Notes under the pieces: generated by a model
Seen by the model: only the letters and a program-made list of their open reading frames with translations
Databases searched by the model: none
What the model was told of the DNA's origin: nothing
Translations under genes and position numbers: made by a program
Assembly (NCBI RefSeq): GCF_900142185.1
Contig: NZ_FQZZ01000006.1
Span: forward strand, 124,001-188,000
Reading direction: 5' to 3'
Length of the DNA stretch: 64,000 nt
Source: Lutimaribacter pacificus
GTDB taxonomy: Bacteria > Pseudomonadota > Alphaproteobacteria > Rhodobacterales > Rhodobacteraceae
In this document: piece after piece, positions 36,287 to 49,114 of the stretch
Numbering within the stretch: the first letter of the stretch is position 1
Layout of the letters: every line of letters starts with the position of its first letter

Positions 36287-36892
36287 CTAGTTTGCCGGAT
36301 CATATATCAGCTTGACGCCGTTTGTGAAAAGCAAATGGGCGTTGCCGGTTTCGGGATCGCTGTCGATCTGCATCTTTCCGGCATCAATCCGCCCCGGCGG
36401 CCCGGTGCCAGTGACCGGGCCCGCGGTTTCGGCTTCGATCCTATCCAGTGCCGTCGTGAGCTTTTCGGTGGTCATCCGGTACCCGGCCGAAGTGGTGATC
36501 ACCGCGTCGCCGATCAGCTCGGCTTCTTGCCTGCGGTCGTTGACGACGCCCTGTTTCGCGGAAAAATCCATTGCCGAGCCGCTCAGGAAATCAATATGCG
36601 CGGTCAGATCCCTGGCCAGAAGGCGGTCAGCCTGTTCGGGGTCGGGGCGTGCGGTCGTTGCGATAAAGGAGATCAGGTCGCCCTCGGCGGTCGCGCCGGA
36701 AAAGAACGGGCCGGTCACCTGCTGGTCTATCACGCGGTTTTCCATTTCGTCGGTGACGAAGGGGATGGTCCTGGACGGGTCGATATTGCGCGACAGCAGG
36801 AACAGCGTCGAGAGCAGCCCCAGCGCCAGCAGCGGCAACAGGATTCGCAGCCACGCGATCAGGCGGGGATAGTATCTGTCCCGGCGGCTCAT
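36287..36892 (-). CDS. lptC: LPS export membrane anchor LptC
   Basis: A 201-residue protein with one N-terminal membrane segment (LRILLPLLALGLLSTLFLLS, about residues 16-35) and a periplasmic jellyroll domain (..TAEGDLISFIATTARPD.., ..AKQGVVNDRRQEAELIGDAVITTSAGYRMTTEKL). LptC receives LPS from LptBFG and passes it to LptA. Sequence conservation in the family is low, but order lptC-lptA-lptB is decisive. The RNase D-like gene lies 40 bases upstream on the same strand. Confidence 0.9.
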   Translation of the reverse strand: MSRRDRYYPRLIAWLRILLPLLALGLLSTLFLLSRNIDPSRTIPFVTDEMENRVIDQQVTGPFFSGATAEGDLISFIATTARPDPEQADRLLARDLTAHIDFLSGSAMDFSAKQGVVNDRRQEAELIGDAVITTSAGYRMTTEKLTTALDRIEAETAGPVTGTGPPGRIDAGKMQIDSDPETGNAHLLFTNGVKLIYDPAN

Positions 36893-36932
36893 GCGCGTGC
36901 CACCCCGGGGCGCGATATGCGCGCCGCCGCGA

Positions 36933-37544
36933 TCAATGGGCGAAAATGTCGATTTCGGGCCAGCCGGCCAGGTCGAGCCGGGCGCGCATCGGCAGGAAAT
37001 CGAAACAGGCCTGCGCCATCGCGGTGCGGTCCTCGCGCTCCAGCATCCGGTCCAGCGCCTCCCTCAGGCGGTGCAGGTGCAGCACGTCCGAGGCGGCATA
37101 GTCGAGCTGCGCTTCGGTCAGGGCGGTTGCGCCCCAGTCGCTCGATTGCTGCTGTTTCGAGATGTCGACGCCCAGCAGTTCCTGCAGCAGGAACTTCAGC
37201 CCGTGCCGGTCGGTATAGGTGCGCACCAGCTTGCTGGCGATCTTGGTGCAATAGACCGGCGCGGTCGTCGCGCCGAACGCGTTATAGAGCGCGGCGATAT
37301 CGAATCGCCCGAAATGAAACAGCTTCAGCACATCGGGGTTTTCCAGCATCGCGCAGAGATTCGGCGCCCCGGTCTGGCCCTTTTCGATCTGCACCAGATG
37401 CGCGTCGCCATCGCCGCCCGACATCTGCACCACGCACAGCCGGTCACGATGGGGGTTCAGGCCCATCGTTTCGCAGTCGATGGCCACGACCGGGCCAAGG
37501 TCCAGCCCGTCGGGCAGATCGTTCCTGTAAAGATGGTTCGTCAT
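36933..37544 (-). CDS. Ribonuclease D-like 3'-5' exonuclease
   Basis: A 203-residue DEDDy exonuclease: VVAIDCETMGLNPHRDRLCVVQM supplies Asp23 and Glu25, LKLFHFGRFDIAALY the second Asp, and LDYAASDVLHLHRLREAL the Tyr and last Asp. It has only the exonuclease domain and lacks the HRDC domains of E. coli RNase D, as in other alphaproteobacteria. It trims 3' ends of tRNA and other RNAs. ATG 37544 is preceded by GGAAGGA. The position next to lptCAB is widespread in this group; a tRNA gene is immediately upstream. Confidence 0.9.
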   Translation of the reverse strand: MTNHLYRNDLPDGLDLGPVVAIDCETMGLNPHRDRLCVVQMSGGDGDAHLVQIEKGQTGAPNLCAMLENPDVLKLFHFGRFDIAALYNAFGATTAPVYCTKIASKLVRTYTDRHGLKFLLQELLGVDISKQQQSSDWGATALTEAQLDYAASDVLHLHRLREALDRMLEREDRTAMAQACFDFLPMRARLDLAGWPEIDIFAH

Positions 37545-37693
37545 GATCGTCCTTCCGCGCCACAAGGGTCCGGGGCGTTTCGGGCAGGGCCCGCGCTGTA
37601 TTTGCGGGGTTATCCAACCTCACCGGCAGCGGCGCAAGGGGTTTGTCCCCGGCAGGGTGCCGGACCGGGTCACATCGTCGCGTTTCGGGGGAA

Positions 37694-37780
37694 TGGTGCC
37701 CAGGAGAGGACTCGAACCTCCACGTCCGTACGGACACTAGCACCTGAAGCTAGCGCGTCTACCAATTCCGCCACCTGGGC
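37694..37780 (-). tRNA. tRNA-Leu (anticodon CAG)
   Basis: On the minus strand the 87-base gene begins GCCCAGGTGGCGGAATTGG and ends with the complementary CCTGGGC, discriminator A and an encoded CCA. The anticodon arm CTAGC-TTCAGGT-GCTAG shows a CAG anticodon, reading CUG leucine codons. A long variable arm (GTCCGTACGGAC region) marks a class II tRNA, and the T arm GGTTCGAGTCC is standard. CUG is the main leucine codon of such high-GC genomes. Confidence 0.96.
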
Positions 37781-37923
37781 AGGTGTCGTGGAGGGGCGTT
37801 TAGACCTGCCGCGCGATGCTGTCAACGGCGATTCTGGTGATTTTTCGGATTCCTCTCAATCGTCTTGTTCCGGGGGGCGGTTGGGGGTAGGAACGGACAG
37901 GATTTTCAGGGCCGGAGGCAGAC

Positions 37924-38904
37924 ATGTCGAAACTCGTCACCATCTATGGCGGATCGGGCTTTGTGGGGCGCTATATCGCGCAGCGGCTGGCCAGCGACGG
38001 CTGGCGCGTGCGTGTCGCGGTGCGCCGCCCGAACGAGGCGATGCATGTCAAACCCTACGGCGTGCCGGGCCAGGTCGAGCCGGTGTTCTGCAACATTCGC
38101 GACGATGCCAGCGTGCGTGCCGTGATGCACGGGGCCGACGCGGTGGTGAACTGCGTGGGCACGTTCGAGGCGCGCGGAAAGAACAATTTCGACGCGGTTC
38201 AGCACGCAGGGGCCGAGCGTATCGCGCGTATCGCCGCGGAAGAGGGCGTTGCGCGCCTGGTGCATATCTCGGCCATCGGCGCCGACAAGGACAGCCCCAG
38301 CCGTTATGCGCAGACCAAGGCGCTGGGCGAAGAGGCCGTTCTGGCGCATATGCCTGACGCAATGATCCTGCGCCCGTCGGTGGTGTTCGGGCCCGAGGAC
38401 GGGTTCTTCAACAAGTTCGCCACAATGGCCGCGTCCTCGCCGGTGCTGCCATTGGTGGGGGCCGATACGAAGTTCCAGCCTGTCTATGTCGATGACGTTG
38501 CCGCCGCGGCGGTAATGGGCGTCGAGGGCAAGGCCAGCGGCATTTACGAGCTTGGCGGCCCGGACGTGGGCAGTTTCCGCGAACTGATGCAGGAAATGCT
38601 GGGCGTGATCCAGCGCCGCCGCCTGATCGTGAACTTGCCGTTCTGGGTTGCCCGGATCATGGCCTTCGGGCTGGACATGGTGCAGGTGGCGACCTTCGGC
38701 CTGGTCAAGAACACGCTGCTGACCCGCGATCAGGTCAAGGGCCTGAAGGCCGACACAGTGATGGCCGAAGGCGCGAAGGGGTTGGCCGATCTCGGTATCC
38801 AGCCCACCGCGACCGAGGCGGTGCTGCCGGAATACCTGTGGTCCTATCGCCCGTCCGGGCAATATGCCGCCATCAAGAACTCGGCGCGCAACCTGCGGAC
38901 CTGA
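37924..38904 (+). CDS. NDUFA9-like NAD(P)-binding protein (atypical SDR)
   Basis: A 326-residue Rossmann-fold protein: dinucleotide motif [19 protein letters not shown] (about residues 5-23), [11 protein letters not shown], and [30 protein letters not shown] with the Tyr-x3-Lys pair. It matches the atypical SDR subfamily related to the complex I subunit NDUFA9. In alphaproteobacteria the homologue accompanies or influences NADH dehydrogenase and quinone-linked functions, but the reaction is not known. It has no cotranscribed partner. Confidence 0.87.
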   Translation: MSKLVTIYGGSGFVGRYIAQRLASDGWRVRVAVRRPNEAMHVKPYGVPGQVEPVFCNIRDDASVRAVMHGADAVVNCVGTFEARGKNNFDAVQHAGAERIARIAAEEGVARLVHISAIGADKDSPSRYAQTKALGEEAVLAHMPDAMILRPSVVFGPEDGFFNKFATMAASSPVLPLVGADTKFQPVYVDDVAAAAVMGVEGKASGIYELGGPDVGSFRELMQEMLGVIQRRRLIVNLPFWVARIMAFGLDMVQVATFGLVKNTLLTRDQVKGLKADTVMAEGAKGLADLGIQPTATEAVLPEYLWSYRPSGQYAAIKNSARNLRT

Positions 38905-38934
38905 CCGGGCGTTTCAGGGTTTCCCCGAAATGCT

Positions 38935-39738
38935 TCAGCGGTAGCCGATCCACAGCAGGATGCCGCCCAGAATCACGCGATAGATCACGTAGGGCGTGAA
39001 GCTGACCGCGCGCAGCAGTCGCATCATCAGGCTGAGCGCCAGCAGCGCTGCGACAAAGGCGAAAACGGCCGCGATCGCCCCGTCGCGCGCGGCCCGTGCG
39101 TTTGCGGTGGCTGCCACCTCGATCCCCAGAAGGGTGCCGCTGGCGATGATAACGGGAATCGACATCAGCATTGCGATCTTGGCCGCGTCATGCCGGGCAT
39201 AGCCCAGCATCCGCGCAGCGGTGATCGTGATGCCCGAGCGTGATGTGCCGGGAATCAGCGCAACCGCCTGCCACAGCCCCATCCTGATCGCATCGCCAAG
39301 GCCCCAGTCGGCATCGGTCTTTTCCGTCGCGCCGGTCTGGTCGGCCCAGTAGAGCAGCAGCCCGAACAGCAGCATGGTCCAGCCGATCACCGTGATGCCG
39401 CGCATCGCGTCGTTCAGGCCGGTGAGTTTCAGGATCAGGCCGAAAATCACCGCCGGGATCGTGGCGACCAGCAGAAGAAACGCCAGCCGTGCCCCCGGCG
39501 TATCCGCGCGCCCGGTCAGCAGCCGCGGCAGGCCCACCAGCGCCACGCGCACATCCGCCCAGAAATAGAGGATGACGGCGAAAAGCGTGCCGACATGCAC
39601 GGCCACGTCGATCACCTGCCCCTGGTCCTGCATCCCGGTCAGTCCGGGCAGCAGGATCAGATGCCCCGAGGACGAGATCGGCAGGAACTCGGTAATGCCC
39701 TGCACCACGGCGACTAGGAAAATGTGGAACAGGGTCAT
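38935..39738 (-). CDS. uppP: Undecaprenyl-diphosphatase UppP (BacA)
   Basis: A 267-residue integral membrane enzyme with about eight hydrophobic segments and both active-site motifs: QGITEFLPISSSGHLIL (residues 13-29, with Glu17) and ALIPGTSRSGITITAARMLG. It recycles undecaprenyl diphosphate to the phosphate form, the lipid carrier for peptidoglycan and surface glycans, and gives bacitracin tolerance. ATG 39738 has GGGAAG upstream; the frame continues to 39822 with no support. It is divergent from gltD across 222 AT-rich bases. Confidence 0.95.
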   Translation of the reverse strand: MTLFHIFLVAVVQGITEFLPISSSGHLILLPGLTGMQDQGQVIDVAVHVGTLFAVILYFWADVRVALVGLPRLLTGRADTPGARLAFLLLVATIPAVIFGLILKLTGLNDAMRGITVIGWTMLLFGLLLYWADQTGATEKTDADWGLGDAIRMGLWQAVALIPGTSRSGITITAARMLGYARHDAAKIAMLMSIPVIIASGTLLGIEVAATANARAARDGAIAAVFAFVAALLALSLMMRLLRAVSFTPYVIYRVILGGILLWIGYR

Positions 39739-39960
39739 GCGTGGCTTCCCGGGTGGACTTGGCACATTGCTAGCGCCCTTCGAATCAAAGGGAAAGCACA
39801 TAGATAGGTCCGGTTCGGTCATAAAATTAGCAAGATTCCCGCGACTTGCTGCCTTGCGGCATCGAAAAACATGAATTTAGGTCAGTAGAATTTACTTTTA
39901 TCGACTCCGAAACTCGCTTATACGGGCGCGACCGAAGGAATCTGAGCGGAGGCTCCAACC

Positions 39961-41403
39961 GTGGCCAAGCAACCGATGCTGAAATTCGTAACCGTCGCCC
40001 GCGACATGCCCGAAAAGCGTGGCGCCGATGAGCGGCGCGCCGACTTTCACGAAATCTATGCGGAATTCGCGGCTGAAAAGGCAAAGGAGCAGGCCAGCCG
40101 CTGCAGCCAGTGCGGCGTGCCCTATTGCCAGTCGCATTGCCCGCTGCACAACAACATCCCCGACTGGCTGAACCTGACCGCCACGGGCCGCCTGCAAGAG
40201 GCGTATGAGGTCAGTCAGGCCACCAACACCTTTCCCGAGATTTGTGGCCGCATCTGCCCGCAGGATCGCCTGTGCGAAGGCAATTGCGTGATCGAACAAT
40301 CGGGCCACGGCACCGTCACCATCGGCGCGGTCGAGAAATACATTACCGACACCGCGTGGGAGGAAGGCTGGGTCAAACCGGTGAAGCCCGCGCAGGAACG
40401 CCCCGAAAGCGTGGGCATCATCGGCGCGGGCCCCGGCGGGCTGGCGGCGGCCGACATGCTGCGCCGCGCCGGCGTGCAGGTCACGGTCTATGACCGCTAT
40501 GACCGCGCGGGCGGGCTGATGACCTATGGCATCCCCGGCTTCAAGCTGGAAAAGGACGTGGTGATGCGCCGCAACGACCAGCTTGCGGCGGGCGGCGTGT
40601 CCTTCGTCATGAACTGCAATGTGGGCGAGGATATCCCGTTCGACGATATCCGCGCGAAACACGATGCGGTGCTGATCGCCACGGGCGTCTATCAAAGTCG
40701 CGACCTGGGCGGGCCGGGCGCCGGTGCGGCCGGGATCGTCAAGGCGCTGGATTACCTGACCGCCTCGAACCGCGCGGCGAATTTCGGCGACAGCGTGCCC
40801 GAATTCGACAGCGGCGAGCTGAACGCCGCGGGCAAGAAGGTGGTGGTGATCGGCGGTGGCGACACGGCGATGGATTGCGTGCGCACCGCCATCAGGCAGG
40901 GCGCCGAAAGCGTGAAATGCCTTTATCGCCGCGACCGCGCCAACATGCCCGGTTCGCAACGCGAGGTGCAGAACGCCGAGGAAGAGGGCGTGCAGTTCGA
41001 ATGGCTGACCGCGCCCAAGGGCTTTACCGAAAAGGACGGCAAGGTCGCGGGCGTGATGGTGCAGAAGATGCGCCTCGGTGCCCCCGATGCCACCGGCCGC
41101 CAGAGCCCCGAGGCGATCGAGGGTGCGGATTACCTTGAAGACGCCGACCTTGTGATCACGGCGCTTGGGTTCGAGCCCGAGGATCTGCCAAAGCTCTGGG
41201 GCGTGGACGGGCTGGACGTGACCCGCTGGGGCACGATCAGGGCCGACTTCACCACCGGCAAGACCAGCCTCGACGGCGTATTCGCAGTGGGCGACATCGT
41301 GCGCGGCGCCTCGCTGGTGGTCTGGGCCATCCGTGACGGGCGCGATGCGTCCGAGGCGATCCTGGACTACCTGAACCAACCGGCCGCGGTGGCGGCGGAA
41401 TGA
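39961..41403 (+). CDS. gltD: Glutamate synthase small subunit
   Basis: A 480-residue NADPH-oxidoreductase subunit. The N-terminal ferredoxin-like part carries two cysteine clusters (CSQCGVPYCQSHCPLHNNIPDW and CGRICPQDRLCEGNC), then FAD-binding IIGAGPGGLAAADMLRRAG and NADP-binding VVVIGGGDTAMDCVRTAIRQGA, and ends with VFAVGDIVRGASLVVWAIRDGRDAS. It passes electrons from NADPH to GltB. The start is GTG 39961 with GCGGAGG upstream. A GFA gene follows after 25 bases, and gltB then overlaps that, so all three are one operon. Confidence 0.96.
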   Translation: MAKQPMLKFVTVARDMPEKRGADERRADFHEIYAEFAAEKAKEQASRCSQCGVPYCQSHCPLHNNIPDWLNLTATGRLQEAYEVSQATNTFPEICGRICPQDRLCEGNCVIEQSGHGTVTIGAVEKYITDTAWEEGWVKPVKPAQERPESVGIIGAGPGGLAAADMLRRAGVQVTVYDRYDRAGGLMTYGIPGFKLEKDVVMRRNDQLAAGGVSFVMNCNVGEDIPFDDIRAKHDAVLIATGVYQSRDLGGPGAGAAGIVKALDYLTASNRAANFGDSVPEFDSGELNAAGKKVVVIGGGDTAMDCVRTAIRQGAESVKCLYRRDRANMPGSQREVQNAEEEGVQFEWLTAPKGFTEKDGKVAGVMVQKMRLGAPDATGRQSPEAIEGADYLEDADLVITALGFEPEDLPKLWGVDGLDVTRWGTIRADFTTGKTSLDGVFAVGDIVRGASLVVWAIRDGRDASEAILDYLNQPAAVAAE

Positions 41404-41428
41404 ACGACCCGGAAAGGGAGGCAGACCG

Positions 41429-41880
41429 ATGACCGAAACCGCCTATCGCAGAACCGGCCGGATGGACGGCCACTGCCTGTGCGGTGCCGTCACGATCCGC
41501 ATCGGGGGCGAGCATATCGCCGCCGTCGGGGTCTGTCATTGCAGCATGTGCCAGCACTGGAACGGCGCCGTGTTCGGCGTCTTCACCGCGGCGCCCGAGG
41601 CGGTGACGATCACCGGGCCGGTCGTCCGCTACCAGTCCTCGGAATTTGCCGAGCGGGCATTTTGCCAGACCTGCGGCAGCCATCTGTGGATGCGCAACAC
41701 CACGCCGCCGGACGATTACGAGTTCATGCCGGGGCTGTTCCCCGACGCGCGGGATTTCCCGCTGATCTCGGAAATCTACGTGGATTGCGCACCCGCCTAT
41801 GCGCCGCTTGCCGGCAACCACAGGCGCCTGACGCGCGCAGAATATGAATCGGAAAACCTCTTTGTCGAGGGAGACAAGCC

Positions 41881-41884
<4 letters not shown>
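41429..41884 (+). CDS. GFA-family protein (glutathione-dependent formaldehyde-activating fold)
   Basis: A 151-residue zinc-binding protein with the GFA cysteine pattern: Cys16 and Cys18 (GHCLCGAVT), Cys36, Cys38 and Cys41 (VCHCSMCQHW), Cys79 and Cys82 (FCQTCGSHLW). GFA-type proteins speed formaldehyde-glutathione adduct formation or have other, undefined roles; substrate unknown here. It sits inside the glt operon and its TGA overlaps the gltB ATG (41881-41884), so its expression is tied to glutamate synthesis. A link between the two functions is not known to me. Confidence 0.88.
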
Positions 41885-46410
<4,526 letters not shown>

Positions 46411-46434
46411 GCGCCTACGGCATTGAAAAGGCGA

Positions 46435-46464
46435 CCCCGCGGCATTCCTGCCGCGGGGTTTTTT
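46435..46464 (+). terminator. Intrinsic terminator after gltB
   Basis: CCCCGCGGCA, loop TTCC, TGCCGCGGGG, then six Ts: a perfect 10-bp GC stem with a U-tract, ending the glt operon. Confidence 0.95.
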
Positions 46465-46567
46465 CTGCCGATCACAATCCGGCCAAAGTTCCCTCGTATT
46501 TGTGGCTGATTTTTCCTGCATTGAAGCGAAGGGTGGTATCGCGTTCGAGTAGGAAAGGATCAGGGTT

Positions 46568-47479
46568 TTGGCCGTGATCAGTGATCAGTTCTTCGTCCTG
46601 GACCCAGGTTCGGCGCCCTCGTACGGCACCGCCCTGACCGTGCAGCAATTCGCCATCAACGATGCGAATAACGACAACTACGTGTCGACCTCGGCCGGTG
46701 ACACGGTCGGCGGCCTGACCGTGACAAGCGTCTGGGTCGGCGACCAGATTCGTGTCCGCTGGCCGGACAACACGACGCAGTGGATCACCGGCGTCACCTT
46801 TTACCGGTCCGGTGGTTCGGCGGTGTTTACACCGACCGATGGCACTGTCCTGCAAAACGCGACCTTCCTGAGTTCGACCTGGGTCAACACCAGCACGCAG
46901 GTGCCGCTGGGCGATCTGGGGCCGGCGTGTTTCGGGCTGGGAACGCTGATCGAAACCGATCGCGGCGTGCGCCCCATCGAAACGCTGACCGCCGGGCAGC
47001 TTGTCCGCACGCTCGACAACGGGTTGCAGCCGGTGCGCTGGATCGGTCGCACGACGGTGCGCGCCTGTGAAAACTATGCGCCGGTGCATATCGCACCGGG
47101 TGCGCTGGGCAACATGCGCGCGCTGATCGTGTCGCAGCAGCACCGCGTGTTGCTGCGTAGCTGGCAGGCCGAGCTGATGTTCGGAGAGCCCGAGGTGCTG
47201 GTTGCCGCGAAACACCTGGTGAACGGCGATACGATACACATCCGCGCCGGCGGTTCGGTCACCTACCTGCATTTGCTGTTCGACCGGCATGAAGTGGTCT
47301 TTTCCGAAGGGATCGCCACCGAAAGCTATTTCGCCGATGGCGCCGCCGACCGCCCGGCCGATGCGCAAAGCGCCGAGATCCTGGCGCTGTTTCCCGAACT
47401 GGCCGCGCGTCATCCCTTGCACGGGATACCGGCCCGCCCGGTTCTGCGCGGCTACGAGGCGGCGACGTTGGTCGCCTGA
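46568..47479 (+). CDS. Hint-domain protein
   Basis: The 303-residue protein has an N-terminal beta-rich part (about 1-115) and a Hint_2-type domain starting at Cys121 (PACFGLGTLIETDRGVRPIETLTAGQLVRTLDNGLQPVRWIGRTTV), with block B-like SQQHRVLLRS and later VAAKHLVNGDTIHI. Hint domains catalyse self-cleavage or splicing in inteins and hedgehog proteins, but the free-standing forms in Rhodobacteraceae have no proven role. There is no obvious signal peptide. The start may be TTG 46568 (AGGA at about eight bases) or GTG 46574. No target partner lies next to it. Confidence 0.78.
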   Translation: MAVISDQFFVLDPGSAPSYGTALTVQQFAINDANNDNYVSTSAGDTVGGLTVTSVWVGDQIRVRWPDNTTQWITGVTFYRSGGSAVFTPTDGTVLQNATFLSSTWVNTSTQVPLGDLGPACFGLGTLIETDRGVRPIETLTAGQLVRTLDNGLQPVRWIGRTTVRACENYAPVHIAPGALGNMRALIVSQQHRVLLRSWQAELMFGEPEVLVAAKHLVNGDTIHIRAGGSVTYLHLLFDRHEVVFSEGIATESYFADGAADRPADAQSAEILALFPELAARHPLHGIPARPVLRGYEAATLVA

Positions 47480-47485
47480 GCGGGG

Positions 47486-47514
47486 TTTTCACCGCACCCT
47501 GAGCGGCCTATAGC
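47486..47514 (+). promoter_or_regulatory. Candidate promoter placed for a leaderless mtgA transcript
   Basis: TTTTCA (47486-47491), 17 bases, TATAGC (47509-47514), with the mtgA ATG five bases further. Transcription would begin about at the A of the start codon, and no ribosome site lies before it, so translation would have to be leaderless. The same TATAGC form is seen before rpsT. Confidence 0.45.
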
Positions 47515-47519
47515 TTGGC

Positions 47520-48284
47520 ATGATGGCGCGGAAATCTGGCAAACCGACGCGGCGGAAGGGCCGCAAATCCACGGCGGACGGCCCGGTCGCCGCGATTGCG
47601 CGCGCGCCGCTGCGCCCGCTGCGGTGGATCTTGCGCTGGACGGTGCGCGGCCTGCTGGTCGCGGTTGCGCTGCTGGCGATCTGGGTGTTGTCCTATACGG
47701 TGATCGACCCCCGGACCACACCCTATATCCGGCACGAGGCGCGCAGGCTGGGCGGGGTGGACCGGGCCTGGGTGTCGATGGACGAGATCGCGCCGGTCAT
47801 GGCGCGCAGCGTGGTCGCGGCGGAGGATGCGAATTTCTGCCTGCACTGGGGGTTCGACATGGCCGCGATCCGTGCCGCGCTGGAACAGGGCGCGCGGCGC
47901 GGGGCATCGACGCTCAGCCAGCAGGTGGTCAAGAACGCGTTTCTCTGGCATGGGCGCGACTGGTCGCGCAAGGCGCTTGAGGCACTGATCACCCCGCTGG
48001 TCGAGGCGACGTGGTCCAAGCGCCGTATTCTCGAGGTCTATCTGAATATCGTGGAGTTCGACGAAGGCATATTCGGCGTCGAGGCGGCGGCGCGGCATTA
48101 CTTCGGCATCGGCCCCGAGGCGCTGAGCGCGGTGCAGGCCGCGCGGTTGGCCGCAGTGCTGCCCAACCCCAAGGCACGCGATGCCGCGCGGCCCACCGCC
48201 AACCTGCGCCGCCGCGCTGCCGGCATCCTCGACGGGGCAGAGACGATCCGCCGGGATGGCCGCGCCGCCTGTTTCGAGGATTGA
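47520..48284 (+). CDS. mtgA: Monofunctional peptidoglycan glycosyltransferase MtgA
   Basis: A 254-residue GT51 enzyme: a membrane anchor at about residues 41-60 (TVRGLLVAVALLAIWVLSYT), the donor-site motif SVVAAEDANFCLHWGFD with catalytic Glu102, GASTLSQQVVKNAFLWHGRDWSRKALEA, and KRRILEVYLNIVEFDEGIFGVEAAARHYFG. It polymerises lipid II glycan strands without a transpeptidase domain. A basic N-terminus precedes the anchor. The start codon is doubled (ATGATG) and no ribosome site precedes it. A hairpin follows the stop. Confidence 0.95.
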   Translation: MMARKSGKPTRRKGRKSTADGPVAAIARAPLRPLRWILRWTVRGLLVAVALLAIWVLSYTVIDPRTTPYIRHEARRLGGVDRAWVSMDEIAPVMARSVVAAEDANFCLHWGFDMAAIRAALEQGARRGASTLSQQVVKNAFLWHGRDWSRKALEALITPLVEATWSKRRILEVYLNIVEFDEGIFGVEAAARHYFGIGPEALSAVQAARLAAVLPNPKARDAARPTANLRRRAAGILDGAETIRRDGRAACFED

Positions 48285-48287
48285 AAT

Positions 48288-48305
48288 TGCACGCCTTAGC
48301 GTGCA
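48288..48305 (+). terminator. Short hairpin after mtgA
   Basis: TGCACGC, loop CTTA, GCGTGCA: a perfect 7-bp stem four bases after the mtgA stop, with no T-run after it. Weak terminator or mRNA 3' stabiliser. Confidence 0.4.
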
Positions 48306-48347
48306 TTCAAGGATAAGTTTCCGCACGCGTTTCAACGAGGTCGCCGT

Positions 48348-49013
48348 ATGGCAAAGCTCTATCACGTTCCGTTGTCCCCGTTCTGCCGCAAGGTGCGCCT
48401 GACCCTTGCGGAAAAGCGGATCGAATGCGAGCTGATCGAAGAACGCTATTGGGAACAGAACCCCGACTTCCTGCGCCGCAACCCCGCGGGCAAGGTGCCG
48501 GTGCTGAAGATCGACGGCCGCACCATGTCGGAAAGCGCGGCGATCTGCGAGTGGCTGGAGGAAACCCACCCCGACCCCGCGCTGATGCCCAAGGACACCG
48601 ACGGGCGCTATGAGGTGCGGCGGCTGGTGGCCTGGTTCGACGACAAGTTCCACAGCGAAGTGACCTCGAAACTGGTCTACGAACGGGTGAACAAGAAGGT
48701 GATGAAGCAGGGCTTTCCCGACAGCGGCAACGTGAAGTCGGGCGCGCGGGCGATCAAGTATCACCTGGATTACATGGCGTGGCTGCTGGACCGGCGGCGC
48801 TGGCTGGCCGGGGACAACATGACGCTGGCCGATTTCGCGGCCGCCGCGCATCTGTCGTCGCTCGACTATATCTCGGACGTGGACTGGAACCGCAGCGAGA
48901 CGGTCAAGGACTGGTATGCCAAGATCAAGTCGCGGCCCGCTTTCCGCAGCATCCTGGCCGACCAGGTGCCGGGCTTTCCGCCGCCCGCGCATTATGCCGA
49001 CCTGGATTTCTGA
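48348..49013 (+). CDS. Glutathione S-transferase family protein
   Basis: The 221-residue protein has a thioredoxin-like N-terminal half (KLYHVPLSPFCRKVRLTLAEKRIECELIEE, with Cys13 at the usual active-site position, and NPAGKVPVLKIDGRTMSESAAICEWLEE, with the SES glutathione-binding element) and an all-helical C-terminal half ending ..MTLADFAAAAHLSSLDYISDVDW. The substrate is unknown. It is common beside queG in this group, but a shared function is unclear. A structured repeat region lies between it and queG. Confidence 0.88.
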   Translation: MAKLYHVPLSPFCRKVRLTLAEKRIECELIEERYWEQNPDFLRRNPAGKVPVLKIDGRTMSESAAICEWLEETHPDPALMPKDTDGRYEVRRLVAWFDDKFHSEVTSKLVYERVNKKVMKQGFPDSGNVKSGARAIKYHLDYMAWLLDRRRWLAGDNMTLADFAAAAHLSSLDYISDVDWNRSETVKDWYAKIKSRPAFRSILADQVPGFPPPAHYADLDF

Positions 49014-49022
49014 TCCGGTTGC

Positions 49023-49114
49023 GCGGCCTTCCGGCCGCACCCCGGGGCAGGGGGCGCTGCCCCCTCTTGGGCCTGCGGCCCAATTCACCCCCGGAGTATT
49101 GCCGGCAAGATGAA
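49023..49114. repeat. Three tandem hairpins plus GAGTATT...GATGAA unit (copy D) before and over the queG start
   Basis: Between the GST gene and queG, three perfect stems follow each other: GCGGCC-TTCC-GGCCGC (49023-49038), GGGGCAG-6 nt-CTGCCCC (49044-49063) and TTGGGCC-TGC-GGCCCAA (49067-49083). They lead into the repeat unit GAGTATT...AAGATGAA at 49094-49114, whose ATG is the queG start codon. Related units lie at 14849-14869 and 61405-61481. This looks like a REP-type intergenic element. Confidence 0.65.

Noticed and set aside
37694-37780. tRNA gene as an integration site for a mobile element
   Set aside because: No integrase, no repeated 3' tRNA fragment and no change in gene content near the tRNA were seen.
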